Assembly: GCA_025084515.1 (NCBI GenBank) | Contig: JAJAGP010000758.1 | Span: forward strand, 1 to 64,000 | Direction of reading: 5' to 3' | Source: Ancistrus triradiatus | Lineage: Eukaryota > Chordata > Actinopteri > Siluriformes > Loricariidae | Length of the DNA stretch: 64,000 nt | In this document: positions 11,192 to 22,309 of the stretch, one piece after another | Layout of the letters: each line of letters starts with the position of its first letter | Numbering within the stretch: the stretch's first letter is position 1 | Made by a program: the position numbers and the translations under genes | Notes under the pieces: generated by a model | The model's database searches: none | What the model was told of the DNA's origin: nothing | What the model saw: the letters and a program-made list of their open reading frames with translations, nothing else

Positions 11192-11537
11192 CTGAGAGAG
11201 AGAATAATACACTAATTAATGTGCTGTCCTGTTCCTAGATAAACATAACAAAAAAAAAAAAAAAAAAAAAAGACATAGCTATTAAAGAAATGTTTCACTT
11301 CTGGGTAAAAAGAACAGCAGTAGCAACAACAACAACAACAACAAAAAAAGAAAGAGATAATGAACCTGACAGCATAACCCCAACATAACTATTGCATCAC
11401 TTTTAGTTTAAAATGTGCTTTGTTATACAACAAAGCAAAACATTTTTAATGGGAAGTAATGAAATTCGTATAATTTTATAATTACTGGGACATTGGGTCC
11501 CAACATAGAGCTAAATACTTTCACACAGTCACGTACG

Positions 11538-11579
<42 letters not shown>

Positions 11580-12429
11580 TCAAGCGCTGTTCTTTGGCTT
11601 TGTAGTTGCTAGGATACCACAGTTTCAAGGTATGAGAGTGTAAACGTGTAGACATAAAAAACTGCAATGTGTGTTTGCATGAGTTTCAATGTGTGTGTGT
11701 GTTTGTATGAATGATTATGTGTCTAATATGTTTGTCAAACCCTAGGACAGACCAGCACAATATTCTATGCCCAATTAGATTCCAAGGTGGTAAGCTACAA
11801 TTAGCATCAAAAAGCAGAAGTCTCATACACACACACACACACTTACCCATATGTGCAGGCAGACATACACACATGTCTTATTCAACATAACGTGGGTTGT
11901 TTGCAGAGAAGTCAAAGGTCAGTAGGTTTCTTCATTTCCTCAATGTAATGTGCAGCAGTTATGTCTGCCTGTCTCTCTGTGTGTAATGGGTCAGGGCTAG
12001 TCTCCTGTGATTCAATATGTGATCCATTGTTTGGGGGACATCAGTAAAACATGTTGGATGGGTATGTCTTTTGTTAGTCAAATCTAAAGGTCACTGCTCT
12101 ATCCAACAGTGCACAAATTTATCCACACTGGGTTGAAGATAAAGCCTTTAAATCAAGAGGAATAAAAAGTTCTGCATTTGCTGTGGTGAAATATTCAAAG
12201 CATCAGTTCATATAAATGAGAGACAGAAAGATGAAAGAATAGAGGAAAATGAGTCACGTAGTAAGATTAAGAAGAAGAATGAAACCAATGGTCATTTTAA
12301 AAGAACTTAAGAAAAACAAAAAAAAAAGTTGAAAGAAAAACGCACTAAACAGGATAGAATAAAATCTCACCAAACCGGTGAACATGAGAAGGAATAGGGT
12401 ATAGGTAATGTTAAGGAATAAGTTGAATG
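11192..12429. other. intron-like DNA with microsatellites
   Basis: Non-coding sequence on the 5' side of the SH3 exon. It holds an A run (11250-11271), a CAA-rich stretch near 11325-11345, (CA)n at 11542-11576 and a shorter CA run at 11828-11842. No further exon was recognised. Confidence 0.6.
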
Positions 12430-13066
12430 TCTCTTAAAAAGTGGGCTGGGCTTCAGTCTCTTTGATCTTGTGTTGTGCATCCTGGCTGTAGACTAAGCGC
12501 AGAGCTGGGAGTTCATAATCAATGAGACTTGCAGTGATCTGTGATGTTGTGTTTTGCTTCTACGCGGGGAATTAACTTTATGTTTGGCGCCATTAGCCGC
12601 TCCTGAGGACTCTTGTTTGTTTCCGTTCGCTTCGTATTACTAATGTTTGAACTCATCCGCTTATGTGATTACTCGCTCAACTCATGTTTGCTCCTGGACT
12701 GTTCACGTTGCGGTAACGGCCGCTTCTGTGATTACTCGCTTTGGCTTCAGTTTGCCCGAGACTATAAGAGTAGTAGTAAGCCCACGTATAGGACCGCGGT
12801 TCATGTTTTTGTTTATGCTCTCATCCGCAGTCTTCCGTAGTATTAGCTACCTTTTGTTTGGCCCCACCGGCATTAATGTAGCATAGCCGGTGTGTGCTTC
12901 CTTAGTTTAGTTTTTTCGCCGTGCTGGGCATCGCGTGTTTCATTAAATACTTTGGTTTTTGTTTATGGTTACTTTGTGGCTTCTTTTGATAGAACAAAAC
13001 CCTTTGTTATTATATATCCCTGCACTTGTCTCCTTTCCTCCTTTTAACCCCCGCTTGTTACACTAA
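12430..13066 (+). mobile_element. possible solo LTR relic
   Basis: CpG-rich sequence ending in GCTTGTTACA, with a T-rich 3' half and an ATTAAATAC stretch. The composition and order resemble the clear solo LTR at 22310-23466, which ends ACTCGTTACA. I found no matching 5-bp target duplication and the left edge is uncertain. Two overlapping open frames of 75-79 codons in it have no known domain. Confidence 0.3.
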
Positions 13067-13762
13067 CTACATTTTCTCTTTTCTCTCCAAGATCGTGTTC
13101 TGGTACCAGCTCCAGCCCACACACTAAAATGTTACTCCGCTTCAGGTCCACCCAAACTGTTCTTCCATCATCAGCTCCAGCCCACCACACTCAGACCACA
13201 GATTGCAGTGGATCCCACCCTCCTCCGGTCGACTGATGATGCCAAGCCACCAAGACTTTCCCGACGAGGATCCTAAAGGGGCCATGTGTACTGCACTAAA
13301 TGCTGATATGCATATTTTTACATCCTTTTATTCAATATTTCTCTTCACTATTGGCTTATACGCTATATGTTTTATATTCTCTATTTTATTGTATGTTATA
13401 CTCTTTATATTTACTTTTCTCTAAGATGTTATTCTATCTGCTATTTTATTTTAATTATTATATTTTAGATATGTTCTCTCTATTATATATTAATATTTAT
13501 GTAGTTTAAACAAAGGAAAACTAAATAAAACTAAACTACATCATCCAAGTTGCCCAAGGAGGGTGGATCCCTTTTTCAGACTAGGTCCTCCAAAGGTTTC
13601 TTCCTTATAATGTTTAGGGTGTTTTTTCTTTCCACTGTCACCTAGGTTTGCTCATTTTGGGATTGGCTTAATTTAGAAGATAATCTAAAATTGTAAAGTT
13701 GCTTTGAGACAATGCTCCATTGAAAAAAGTGCTACAGAAATAAATCTGATTTGACTTGACTT
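13067..13762 (+). mobile_element. L2-like LINE 3' UTR and tail, copy 2
   Basis: Shares CATCAGCTCCA-type sequence with the 5.5 kb LINE UTR. It ends with GTTGCTTTGAGACAATGCTC and AAATAAATCTGATTTGACTT, matching the 6.2 kb tail. Only untranslated sequence is present. Confidence 0.7.
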
Positions 13763-15477
13763 TTGCTATCTTCCAGTTTAGGGTACTTGGGCAATGCATA
13801 TTCAGAAAGTTTCAGGAAAGACCAGCTAATGTGTCATTATTATGACAAGTTGCTTTTATGGTTCTGAAAAGAGGTAGTTCATTTACACTTAAGAACTTCA
13901 ACAGATCCCATCCATGTCTAACGTAATAGCGTCTGGGTTGGCCCTAAAAGATCAATGATTTAAGATTTGATCAAAGTGTCAAATCAAATCTTGATTCTCT
14001 CTGCCTCAATTCTGTCCAGCATAGACAGAGTAAATCTCTCTGACTGGATGCATGCTTTTAAAAGCTTTATTATTGTCTCATGCTGCTTTCTAGTTTGTAA
14101 AAGTTTGTACTGTGATAGTTAAATATATAATATTTTTGCCTCCAAATGTGCTTGATTAGCAAAATCAGGCATCAATCTTTACAGAATATTTAAGTAATTT
14201 CCATGAACAGTACCATTTCAGATTAAAAACTCTTACTGTGTCCAAAATTATGATTTGGAAAAAAATGTTAACCTGGCTGCAATTGAGCTGTATTAAGCAG
14301 TATTATTCCAGCTGGAAACAAGCACTACTGGAGAGCACTGGAGCTAACAGAAGCTGGTGTGTAACGTCAGTGTTGTTTTGATCAGATCATTCTTACCAAC
14401 AGATTTACTAAATCTGAAATGATTATACATATAATTGAGCAAAAGTAAATGGCAAGAAATAAAGAAAGTAAAGAAAATGTAGCTTGCTGGTTTTTTTATT
14501 GCGGGCAATGCCAACACTAACCCCTCCTAGTATCAGCCCTGTTTCCACCTCCCCAACAAGTTTGTTCTTCAACTTTCTGACATGCCCTCCTAAAACAAAG
14601 TTCACAATGAAATGGCTTGCCAACTTTGATGGAGAACTGGCAAATGCAGAGACCCAACAATCACCAGGAAAAAGGCAGGGCAAAACAGAATCTAAACAGT
14701 CCAGAGATCAAAACCAGGTAAACAGTCCTACCAGGCAGATAATCCGAAATACTAGGTAAAAAGCAGAGACCAAAAACCCTGGCAGAGTTCATGCACAAAC
14801 TAGTTGAAGGACAAAATAATTTGTTTAAATGTCCATGATAGTGATGAGTGTTCAGTGTATGTGATCGTTAAACAGGTGATCCAAAATGAGGGAACCAAAA
14901 GGGTGAACCGAAAGGGAATGACATTTTAGTAGACAGTAAAGCATGCAGGGAATTGTCCCCCAAAGAGTCTAAAGGGACAAAACAAATGCAGAGGCCTCCC
15001 ACATGGATGAGACTAGCTCTTCTGTGTGGAAGGACTGGATTAGTCCAGGTTGTAGGATTTGGTTGGCAGGGACCATGGTGCTGGGCTTACAAATCACTAG
15101 TCATCCATTATGACAACAAAGGTGATGATGCAGAGAACATCATTCATGACAGACTGCAAGACAGACGGAACACTGACTAATTCAAAGGGCATGACCAGGT
15201 ATTTGTAGTGTCCAGAGTTAGTCAGGAAGGCCGTCCCCCTCTCGAATTTGCACTCAGTTGTAGGAGTAGTAGTAAAGTGGTAAATTGAAAGAAAAAGAAA
15301 TTCTCTGTCACAGAGTGAAGGGACAATGAAACTTCACAAACCAGTGAGTACGAGCGTGGTATTTAAAAGTAGAGTGATAGTGATGATCAAATGATAGTGA
15401 TGAGCTGAGTGGATAATGGTGTGCGTGAAGAACAAACAGGCAAATTGCAAGGAGGGAGTGAATTATATGTTGGGAGT
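13763..15477. other. no gene recognised
   Basis: AT-rich DNA. The stretch 14480-15300 is A-rich with repeated CAGAGACCAAA-like phrases and may be old LTR or retroelement material. The 60-90-codon open frames have no recognisable domain. Confidence 0.4.
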
Positions 15478-15482
15478 GAAGC

Positions 15483-16160
15483 TGTCACGGGAGCGAGGAC
15501 AGAGGCAGATGACATCGCAGGTCCCAGTTGGACAAAAATAAAACATTTTATTAAAAAAAAAGAAACGGATCAAACAGGCACTAATGTTTGGTATAACAAT
15601 GACAAAAGAAAACCTGCCATGAGAGCTGAACCAAAAGCACACAACAAACTCGGGTAAAACACAACGAACCAAAAACTAGGTGTGGGAGCCCAAAATAAAC
15701 CAAAAAACAACCTTTAGCCATGGATAGGTTTGAGGCTAGGGTCCAAAAACCGTGAACGCAAATTCCCAGGAGCAGCCACAACAAAACAATGATCCCATCA
15801 GTGTGGCGTGGCGTGGCGTGGCGTGGCTTGAAGCGTTTAGCACTAGCGTAGCATAGCATAGGCACAAAACAAGGCATAGCATGAATAGAAAGACTGCTTC
15901 TGTAACATCCGCTAAAACACGATGTGTGCTACCGCGAAGCGATTGAGGAATCAGGGAGCTTATATACAAAATCCCCAGCCGTGCGCGGCAGCGATTAACA
16001 AAAGACAGCCAATAATAAATGTCCAACACCAACATGAAACATCCGGCATAATCAGGGCGCCACCATGTTCAGTCCCACGGCAAATTGTGGGGGATGTAGT
16101 CCACGCCCACAATCACTGCAAAAGAAAGTGATAACGTGGGGCAGGGCATGAGCCCTAACA
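15483..16160 (-). repeat. LTR (left; 3' LTR if minus-oriented), 678 bp
   Basis: Direct repeat of 19174-19648. It contains about 215 bp (roughly 15512-15727, with an A/T-rich TTTTATTAAAA run) that the other LTR lacks. It also has a GTGGC-GTGGC short tandem run at 15803-15825. A GTGGGGGATGTAGTCCA motif at 16087-16103 is shared with the other LTRs in the window. Confidence 0.85.
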
Positions 16161-16183
16161 GTAACCCCCTCAAGGAGTCCGTC

Positions 16184-19014
16184 CTAGGACTCCCAAACCA
16201 CCCCCCAAGGGGTGCGTGAAAAATGTCCGAGGGTTTCCTCTCGGGGCGAAAACACCTGACATGGGTGGGCGGTTGGAGGCTGGATGAAGGGTCTGGCCCG
16301 ATGGCGAGGTGGGTCCCTCAGGGGTCCTGTGGGCAGACGTGATGATGGACGTAGACCACCTCTGGATGTCCCCTCTGGAACTGCGGGCTTCTGGAATGCC
16401 CCCACCAGAACTGCGAGCCTCTGGACAGGCCCCACTGGAACTGCGGACCTCTGGACAGGCCCCACTGGAACTGCGGGCCCCTGGACAGGCCCCACTGGAA
16501 CACAGGACCTCTCTGGGACACGGGACCTCTGGGGAGGCCTCTCTGGAATACGGGGTCTCTCTGCAACTGACGGCCTCTGAGGACACCAGCTCTGGACTTG
16601 ATGGCCTCTGGGAAGACCTCGCTTTACTGGATGGTCCCCGGGATGGCCTAGCTCAGCCTGCACGCAACGAGATCCGTAAGGTCCCTATTTGTCACCGGCG
16701 ACATGTGTACGAGGTCAGGTAGCGCGACAAGTTCAGATGCCGACATGACCGGCTCGGGGGCAGTGCACGTGGCTCGGGTATGAGAACCATGGGCAAGCAT
16801 AACAATCCGCAGGGAACCAACAGCCGGGTTACTGAGCGGACGAGCGCAAGGAGCCTCCGGATCCTATCAATAGGTTCAGGAGTAGACCTGCGATTGGCAC
16901 TTGCCTCGGGCATGGAGTTAAAGGGTGTGACGTGCTCAGGAACAAGGCAAACGTGTCCCGGGACAAAGCTGAGCAGCACTGAGACGGGACCCGCGGGTTC
17001 AGATATGGTAGTAGGCGGCGTTAATGGCTCCACGACAGGACTAACGGATTGGCCGCACTGGACAACGCAACCTGGCGCGAGATTAGAGGGTACGGCTCGC
17101 TCGTGTATGGGGCTGCCCGATGCCAGCGGCATGTCTGCGAGGTTGCAAGGACTGGCGTGCTTGGGAATGGGACCAACGCACTCGGATATAAGGCCAGGCG
17201 GTGCCAGAGGCTTGGACACACTGCTAACGGGCTCGGGAGGAGAGCAAGGTGAGGCTAATGCCCCCAAAACGGAGCGAACAGGCGCAGGTACGGGCTGAAG
17301 TGAAACAACGGGCTCAGCGACAGAGCTAAAGGGTGCATGGTGCTCAGGAACAGGACTAAACGGCATAACTACCTCAGAAACGGGGCTAGCAGGTCTAAAC
17401 GTCGGGTGCAAGCAGCTCGTCTTCGGGGCCAAATGTCCCAACCTCATTGGAAATGTGACTACCTGAGGCTAATGGAGCTAGGAGGCATGATAAGCTCAGA
17501 CTCAGATGCTAAGCGGCTCTGAAGGCCCTGACGCAGAACTAGGTAGCCCCAACGGCCCAGACAAGGGACTAGGTGGCCCTAATGGCCCAGACAAGGGACT
17601 ATGTGGCTCTAACGGCCTAGAAAAGGGACTGGGTGGCCCTAACGGCCCAAACAAGGGTCTAACCTGCTCTAAAGCTGAGCAACAAGACGCTCTTTAACGG
17701 GGATTACAGGCTCAAGAACAGGGTTACGGCATACTACCAGCTCAGGAATGGTACTGCAAGGCGCTGACTGCTCATCTGCTGAGCTGGTGGGTGCCAACGG
17801 TTCCTCAGCAGAGCTTATAGACAGGGTCAGCTCAGAAACAGGGTTAACGTGCACGGATACCGTTTGGCGAGACGCTAACAGCTCATCTTCGACACTAAGT
17901 GCCACGGCGAGCTCACCAATGGGGCTAGCATGCTCAGACTCAGAGCTGCCTGGTGCTAGCAGCACATTAGCAGAGCTAGGCGGCACGGCAGGCTCATAAA
18001 CGGGGCTAGCGTGCACAGATACCGTGTTACCGGGCGCTAACAGCTCAAAAGTGGGACAACGGGACACTAGCGACTTGGGCTTGGTGTAGCAGAGCGTTAA
18101 TGACTCGTTTGCGAGATTACCCGGCTCATGAATGGAGTTAACGGGTTCCGAAACAGCATAACTGGACGCTAGTGGCTCAGACGTGATGCCATGAGGCGTG
18201 AATGGCTCATCGGCAGAGCCACCGAGCAAGGCGGGCACTGATATGAGGCTAGCATATTCACAACTAGGACCAGCGGGCTCAGTGGTGAGGCTAACTGGTG
18301 CGGTGAACTCGGAGATGGGGCTAGCAAGCGCACAAACAGGGCTACATGGTGCTAGTTGCTCATTAACAGGACTAACATGCATGTGGTCTTAAAAAAGGGG
18401 CTAGCAAAGCCTAACTCACTAGCGGCTTATTTGCAAGACTAAGTGGCACGGCGGGCCTGGAACAGGGGTTAGTGGGCTCGGGACCTGAGTTGCACGGGGC
18501 TAACGGCTTATCTACAGAATTGGGCGACTCAGTCTGCCCAGAGAAGGGGTTAGCAAGCACGCAAATGGTGCTACCCGGCACTTGCGGCTCATCTAAAAAG
18601 TAATGCACTTGGCTCGAAAAAGGGGCTAGCGGTACCTAATGCCGAGTTGTGTGGCGCTAGCAGCTCATTTACGAGACTGAGGGGTGCGGTATACCTGGAA
18701 ATGTGGCTAACAGGTTCGAACCCCGTGTTGCACGGGGCTAACGACTCATCTACGGGGTTACAAGGCACGACTGGCTCGAGAGCAGAACTACCGGACGAAG
18801 GAGGTTCACTTACGCCACTGTTCTTAGTGTCCCTGTTGTACTTGGTGTGGGGAACCTCTTCAATTGGGGAGGTGAAACTCATGATCCCCACGGTAATGGA
18901 GGCGGCGTGCAGAGCATCCTCGACGGTCAGTGTGGTGCTTGCGACGTCCTCAGTGAATGACAGGATGCCGCGTATGGCTTCCTCACTGAGCAAAGCAGCG
19001 CACAAGATGGTCAT
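16184..19014 (-). pseudogene. repeat-protein reading frame relic inside the LTR element
   Basis: On the minus strand an ATG at 19014 opens a frame that reads MTILCAALLSEEAIRGILSF, then about 60 residues of ordinary composition, then Pro/Ser/Glu/Ala-rich repeats such as EPVVPCNPVDESLAPCN. Open segments of similar repeats follow at 18382-17669, 17447-16692 and 16663-16184, in different frames. The last has decapeptides VPVGPVQGPA, VPVGPVQRSA and VPVGPVQRLA. I do not recognise the protein. The run of 10- and 17-codon spacings suggests the array was once translated. At least three frameshifts now separate the open segments, so this copy is broken. An alternative is a non-coding minisatellite whose 30-bp unit keeps frames open by chance. 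Confidence 0.5.
16280..18830 (-). repeat. degenerate 30-bp-period array
   Basis: At 16423-16500 the unit TGGACAGGCCCCACTGGAAC plus ten bases repeats every 30 bp, and at 17540-17660 a GGCCCAGACAAGGGACTAGG unit does the same. From 17710 the GCTCA-like landmark recurs at 17740, 17770, 17800, 17830, 17881, 17911, 17962, 17992 and 18043, giving spacings of 30 or 51 bp. All are multiples of three despite heavy base divergence. Confidence 0.85.
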
Positions 19015-19173
19015 GGTGTGCAGCCGCCCTCGAGGTGTCACCGGAAGGTAAGAGCATGCTCTGGGGGGTCCCCGGAGTGAGGCAGGTCCTCTGGAAGGTC
19101 TCCGGAGGGGGCATGCCCATTGCTGGCCTGGTCCTGGTACCAGACCGAATCCCCCGCCGACCATTCGTTGGTC

Positions 19174-19648
19174 TGTCACGGGAGTGAGGACAGAGGCTAA
19201 CAGGTCGAGGCTAGGGTCCAAAAAACGAGAACGCAAAGTCCCAGGAGCATCCACAACAAAACAATGATCCCAAAGCAGCAACACAAAGTAAAACAATAAT
19301 TCCACCATAATCAGTGTGGCGTGGTGAGGCATGGCATGGCTTGAAGCGTGTAGCGCTAGCGTAGCATAGCATAGGCACAAAACAAGGCATGGCATGAATG
19401 GAAAGACCACTTCTGTAACATTCGCTAAAACGTGATGTATGCTACCTCGACGCGACTGGGGAAACAAGGAGTGCGGCAGTGATTAACAACAGACAACCAA
19501 TAATAAATGTCCAACGCCAATGTGAAACAACTGGCATAATCAGGGTGCCACCATGTTCAGTCCTGCGGCAAATTGTGGGGGATGTAGTCCATGGTCACAA
19601 TCGCCGCAAACAAAAGCGAAAACAGGGGGAAGGGCACGAACCCTAACA
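19174..19648 (-). repeat. LTR (right; 5' LTR if minus-oriented), 475 bp
   Basis: Direct repeat of 15483-16160, starting TGTCACGGGAGTGAGG and ending CGAACCCTAACA. Relative to the left LTR it lacks about 215 bp near the start and has about 40 extra bases near 19272-19312. The GTGGGGGATGTAGTCCA motif lies at 19575-19591. Confidence 0.85.
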
Positions 19649-19941
19649 GAAGCATGTTGGGCATCCTAGTCTGGATGTGACGTGGTTGTGACAGATCCAC
19701 TGTCCGACACAGTCTAAGTAACTTGCATAACTGAAGGTCATTTAGTGACCCAGCCACCTTGACATTCAAGGCAGACCTATGTATTCTAGTCAGGCTGTGA
19801 ACATGAGAACAGGCTAAAAAAGTGGTGCCCTTTAAAACTGGTGGTTAAATTTACTGTGTGTCTTTATGAATCTGTATTACCACGTCAGGCAGGTGAGAAA
19901 CAACATATCAGCATAAGCTACAATGTAATTTTAGGAAGAAC

Positions 19942-20609
19942 TGTTATGGTTCGCCATCTTAAAACACTGACAAACCGTAAGAAAAAAAAAAAAGGTTTTT
20001 AGGACCCAATTGCAGTTAGCTACAGATGGATATGGTGAACTAAACTAGAATTAAAATGAAAGAAAAGTAATTGTTCACCAAAAGAAAATAAAAAAACAAC
20101 AAAGAAAAAAACTTCAGTGGCTGAGGATAAAATCCTGGTCAGATGGGTCGGTAATGGCTGCTCAAACCGAACGCGCCACTCAGCAACTGAAGAAAAATAA
20201 ATGAATACCTAACTTAAGGAAACCCCGTAAGCTCCACTTACCAACGGCGTAAACGGTTCTGTGCCTGTGCAGAGCGACAGAACCCGAGTGGAGCGTCCGC
20301 AAAAGCAACTCACGGTTGTCCCGTGGTTTCCAGGAGCATGAGGCGACGCGAAGCAAAAAACAAGGCTGATAAGCAGCACTGCGTCCTTTCCAAAAGGAGA
20401 AAGGGTGATGGCGTGAGAGGGAGGAGGAGGGGCGTGCTTTGCCACAGCGAGCAAGCCCAAAAAACAGCTGAGGAAGAACGGCAACTATGAGCGCTACAAA
20501 AGCTTGCCCTACACTAAATCTAAGCCCTGAACGGTTACCGAGCAGTCTGCTGACTGCCCATAGCTGGCAATCTACTTATCGCCAGCTTACCTCTGTGCCT
20601 GACGTAACA
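19942..20609. mobile_element. candidate LTR, second family
   Basis: Begins TGTTATGGTTCGCC and ends GCCTGACGTAACA, giving TG...CA termini over 668 bp. It is CpG-rich in its second half. Its first 70 bases, including TTAGGACCCAATTGCAG, match the sequence starting at 41079. Flanking 5-mers (AGAAC and GAATA) do not match, so a solo LTR is only inferred. Confidence 0.45.
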
Positions 20610-21515
20610 GAATAGCGCTGCACAAGAATAAACACTGTGCGAGGGCGAAAGAGTCTGCAGTGCAGTGAATGTATGGCGATGACCTTTGTGAGCTACAAGG
20701 TGTACTTATATAGCCCCAACAACAGGTGTGGCCACTTAACGCCACATCAGGGCTGGTGCGTGCGCAATCGCGATGAGCATGCTCACGCCACCATAGTGAC
20801 TCATCGCTGGCCTCCAGCTGTGATTGAAATGTTTATTTCTGAACTTTCTTAAGTTAAAACTTGTTTTCTTTGTATTATTATTTGGATTATTAATCAAGGG
20901 CTGAAAACGCTGCTTCTTTGTTAATTTTGTCAATTACAGTGGATAAATGCTCTTGTCACTGCAGAATTTGTGAGTAATTAAAACAAAAGGTTCCATTTCA
21001 CTCAAATACATACAGTATCTACAAATAATAAAGCCAAATGAAATGAAATGAAACATTTGCAGTGTTTTTTTTTCCACAGGTCTATGTCTACCCAATAAAT
21101 AAATATGCAGTAATTACTATAGAAAACTACTGATCAGATATTGTTTACATGTTATAATATAATAGTACTACTGAAGTGGTGTGTATTGGTCAGTGAAAGT
21201 AAGAATACAACAATCATTAGCATAAAAAGCATAAAATCTGTTCATGTAGAAATCGGAAAATACATCTAAACTAATTCAACTCAAACCAGCAATGTATGTT
21301 AGTTATGGCTACCATTATAAGTACAGAGGATCAGAATTGCAAGAATTTTTCTATAACCTTAACCTTACTGCCATGTTTTAAATCTAAATGCAACCAACAG
21401 TTGTGATGCTTTATTAAAAGAAGATTGTGCTAATCTGGCCTTCAGGATATTAATTTGGGTATCAAAGTAGCCCTGCTGTTAACAGAACTCATTAGCCAAA
21501 TGTGCTTGTTCAGTG
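20610..21515. other. no gene recognised
   Basis: AT-rich DNA with no transposon terminus, exon or array that I can identify. Confidence 0.5.
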
Positions 21516-21519
21516 CTGT

Positions 21520-22309
21520 CTTTGCCTCTCTCTATCACTATTACCTCATACTTCTTACTCATTGCCCCATCATACTGCTTGTACCATATTGCTCCCTCAC
21601 ACATATTTCACTCATTGTTACCTCATACTTCTTCCTCATTGCTCCTTCATATTGCTTCTTATTGTTACCTCATACTTGTTATCCCACATATTTACTCGTT
21701 GTTATTTCATACTTTGTGTTCCTCATTGCTCCCTTATACTGCTTCTAAATTGTTACCTCGTACATCTCACTCATTGCTCCCTCATACTGCTTTTAACTTA
21801 TTGTTACCTCGTACTTAATACCTATTAATGCTTCTAACTTACTGTCACCTTACAATTCTTACTCACTGCTCTCTCATGTTGCTTCTAACTTATTCTTACC
21901 TCATACTTCTTACGTGTTGCTCCTTCACACATATTTTACTCATTTTTACCCCATACTTCTTACTCATTGCTCTCTTATACCGCTTCTAACTTATTGTTAC
22001 CTCATATTTCTTACTCGTTGCTACCTCATACTGCATCTGATTGTTACCTCATACTTTTTACTCATTGCGCCCTTACACTACCTCTAACTAATTTTATCTC
22101 ATACATCTTTCTCATTGCTCCCTGATACATCTTTTACTCATTGTTACTTCATACTTTTTCATACTCATTGATCCCTCATGCTGCTTCTAACATACTGTTA
22201 CCCCACACATGTACTTCTTACTCAGTGCTCCCTCATATTTTTTATTTGTTGTTACTTCATATTTCTTCTTACTCACTGCTTCCTCATTCTGCTTCTTCTT
22301 CACTGCTAC
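21520..22309 (+). repeat. pyrimidine-rich minisatellite, left part
   Basis: Units of about 25 bp such as CTCATACTTCTTACTCATTG, alternating with a GCTCC or GTTAC joint, form a higher-order unit of about 50 bp. All three forward frames stay open for about 100 codons, but they encode only Ser/Leu/Pro/His/Tyr-rich low-complexity sequence and are not taken as genes. The array resumes at 23467 beyond an LTR insertion. Confidence 0.85.

Larger units (their letters stand above)
15478..19653 (-). mobile_element. non-autonomous LTR retrotransposon with 5-bp target duplication
   Basis: Two direct repeats, 15483-16160 and 19174-19648, start TGTCACGGGAG and end CCCTAACA, so both have TG...CA ends. The whole is flanked by identical GAAGC at 15478-15482 and 19649-19653, a 5-bp target duplication typical of LTR elements. 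Next to the left repeat, the minus strand reads CTTGAGGGGGTTAC before TGTTAGGG. This looks like a polypurine tract and suggests minus-strand orientation. The 3.0-kb interior shows no gag, protease, reverse transcriptase or integrase motif. It is filled instead by a repeat array with a 30-bp period. No convincing primer-binding site was identified. Superfamily Gypsy is a guess from the LTR style. Confidence 0.85.
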
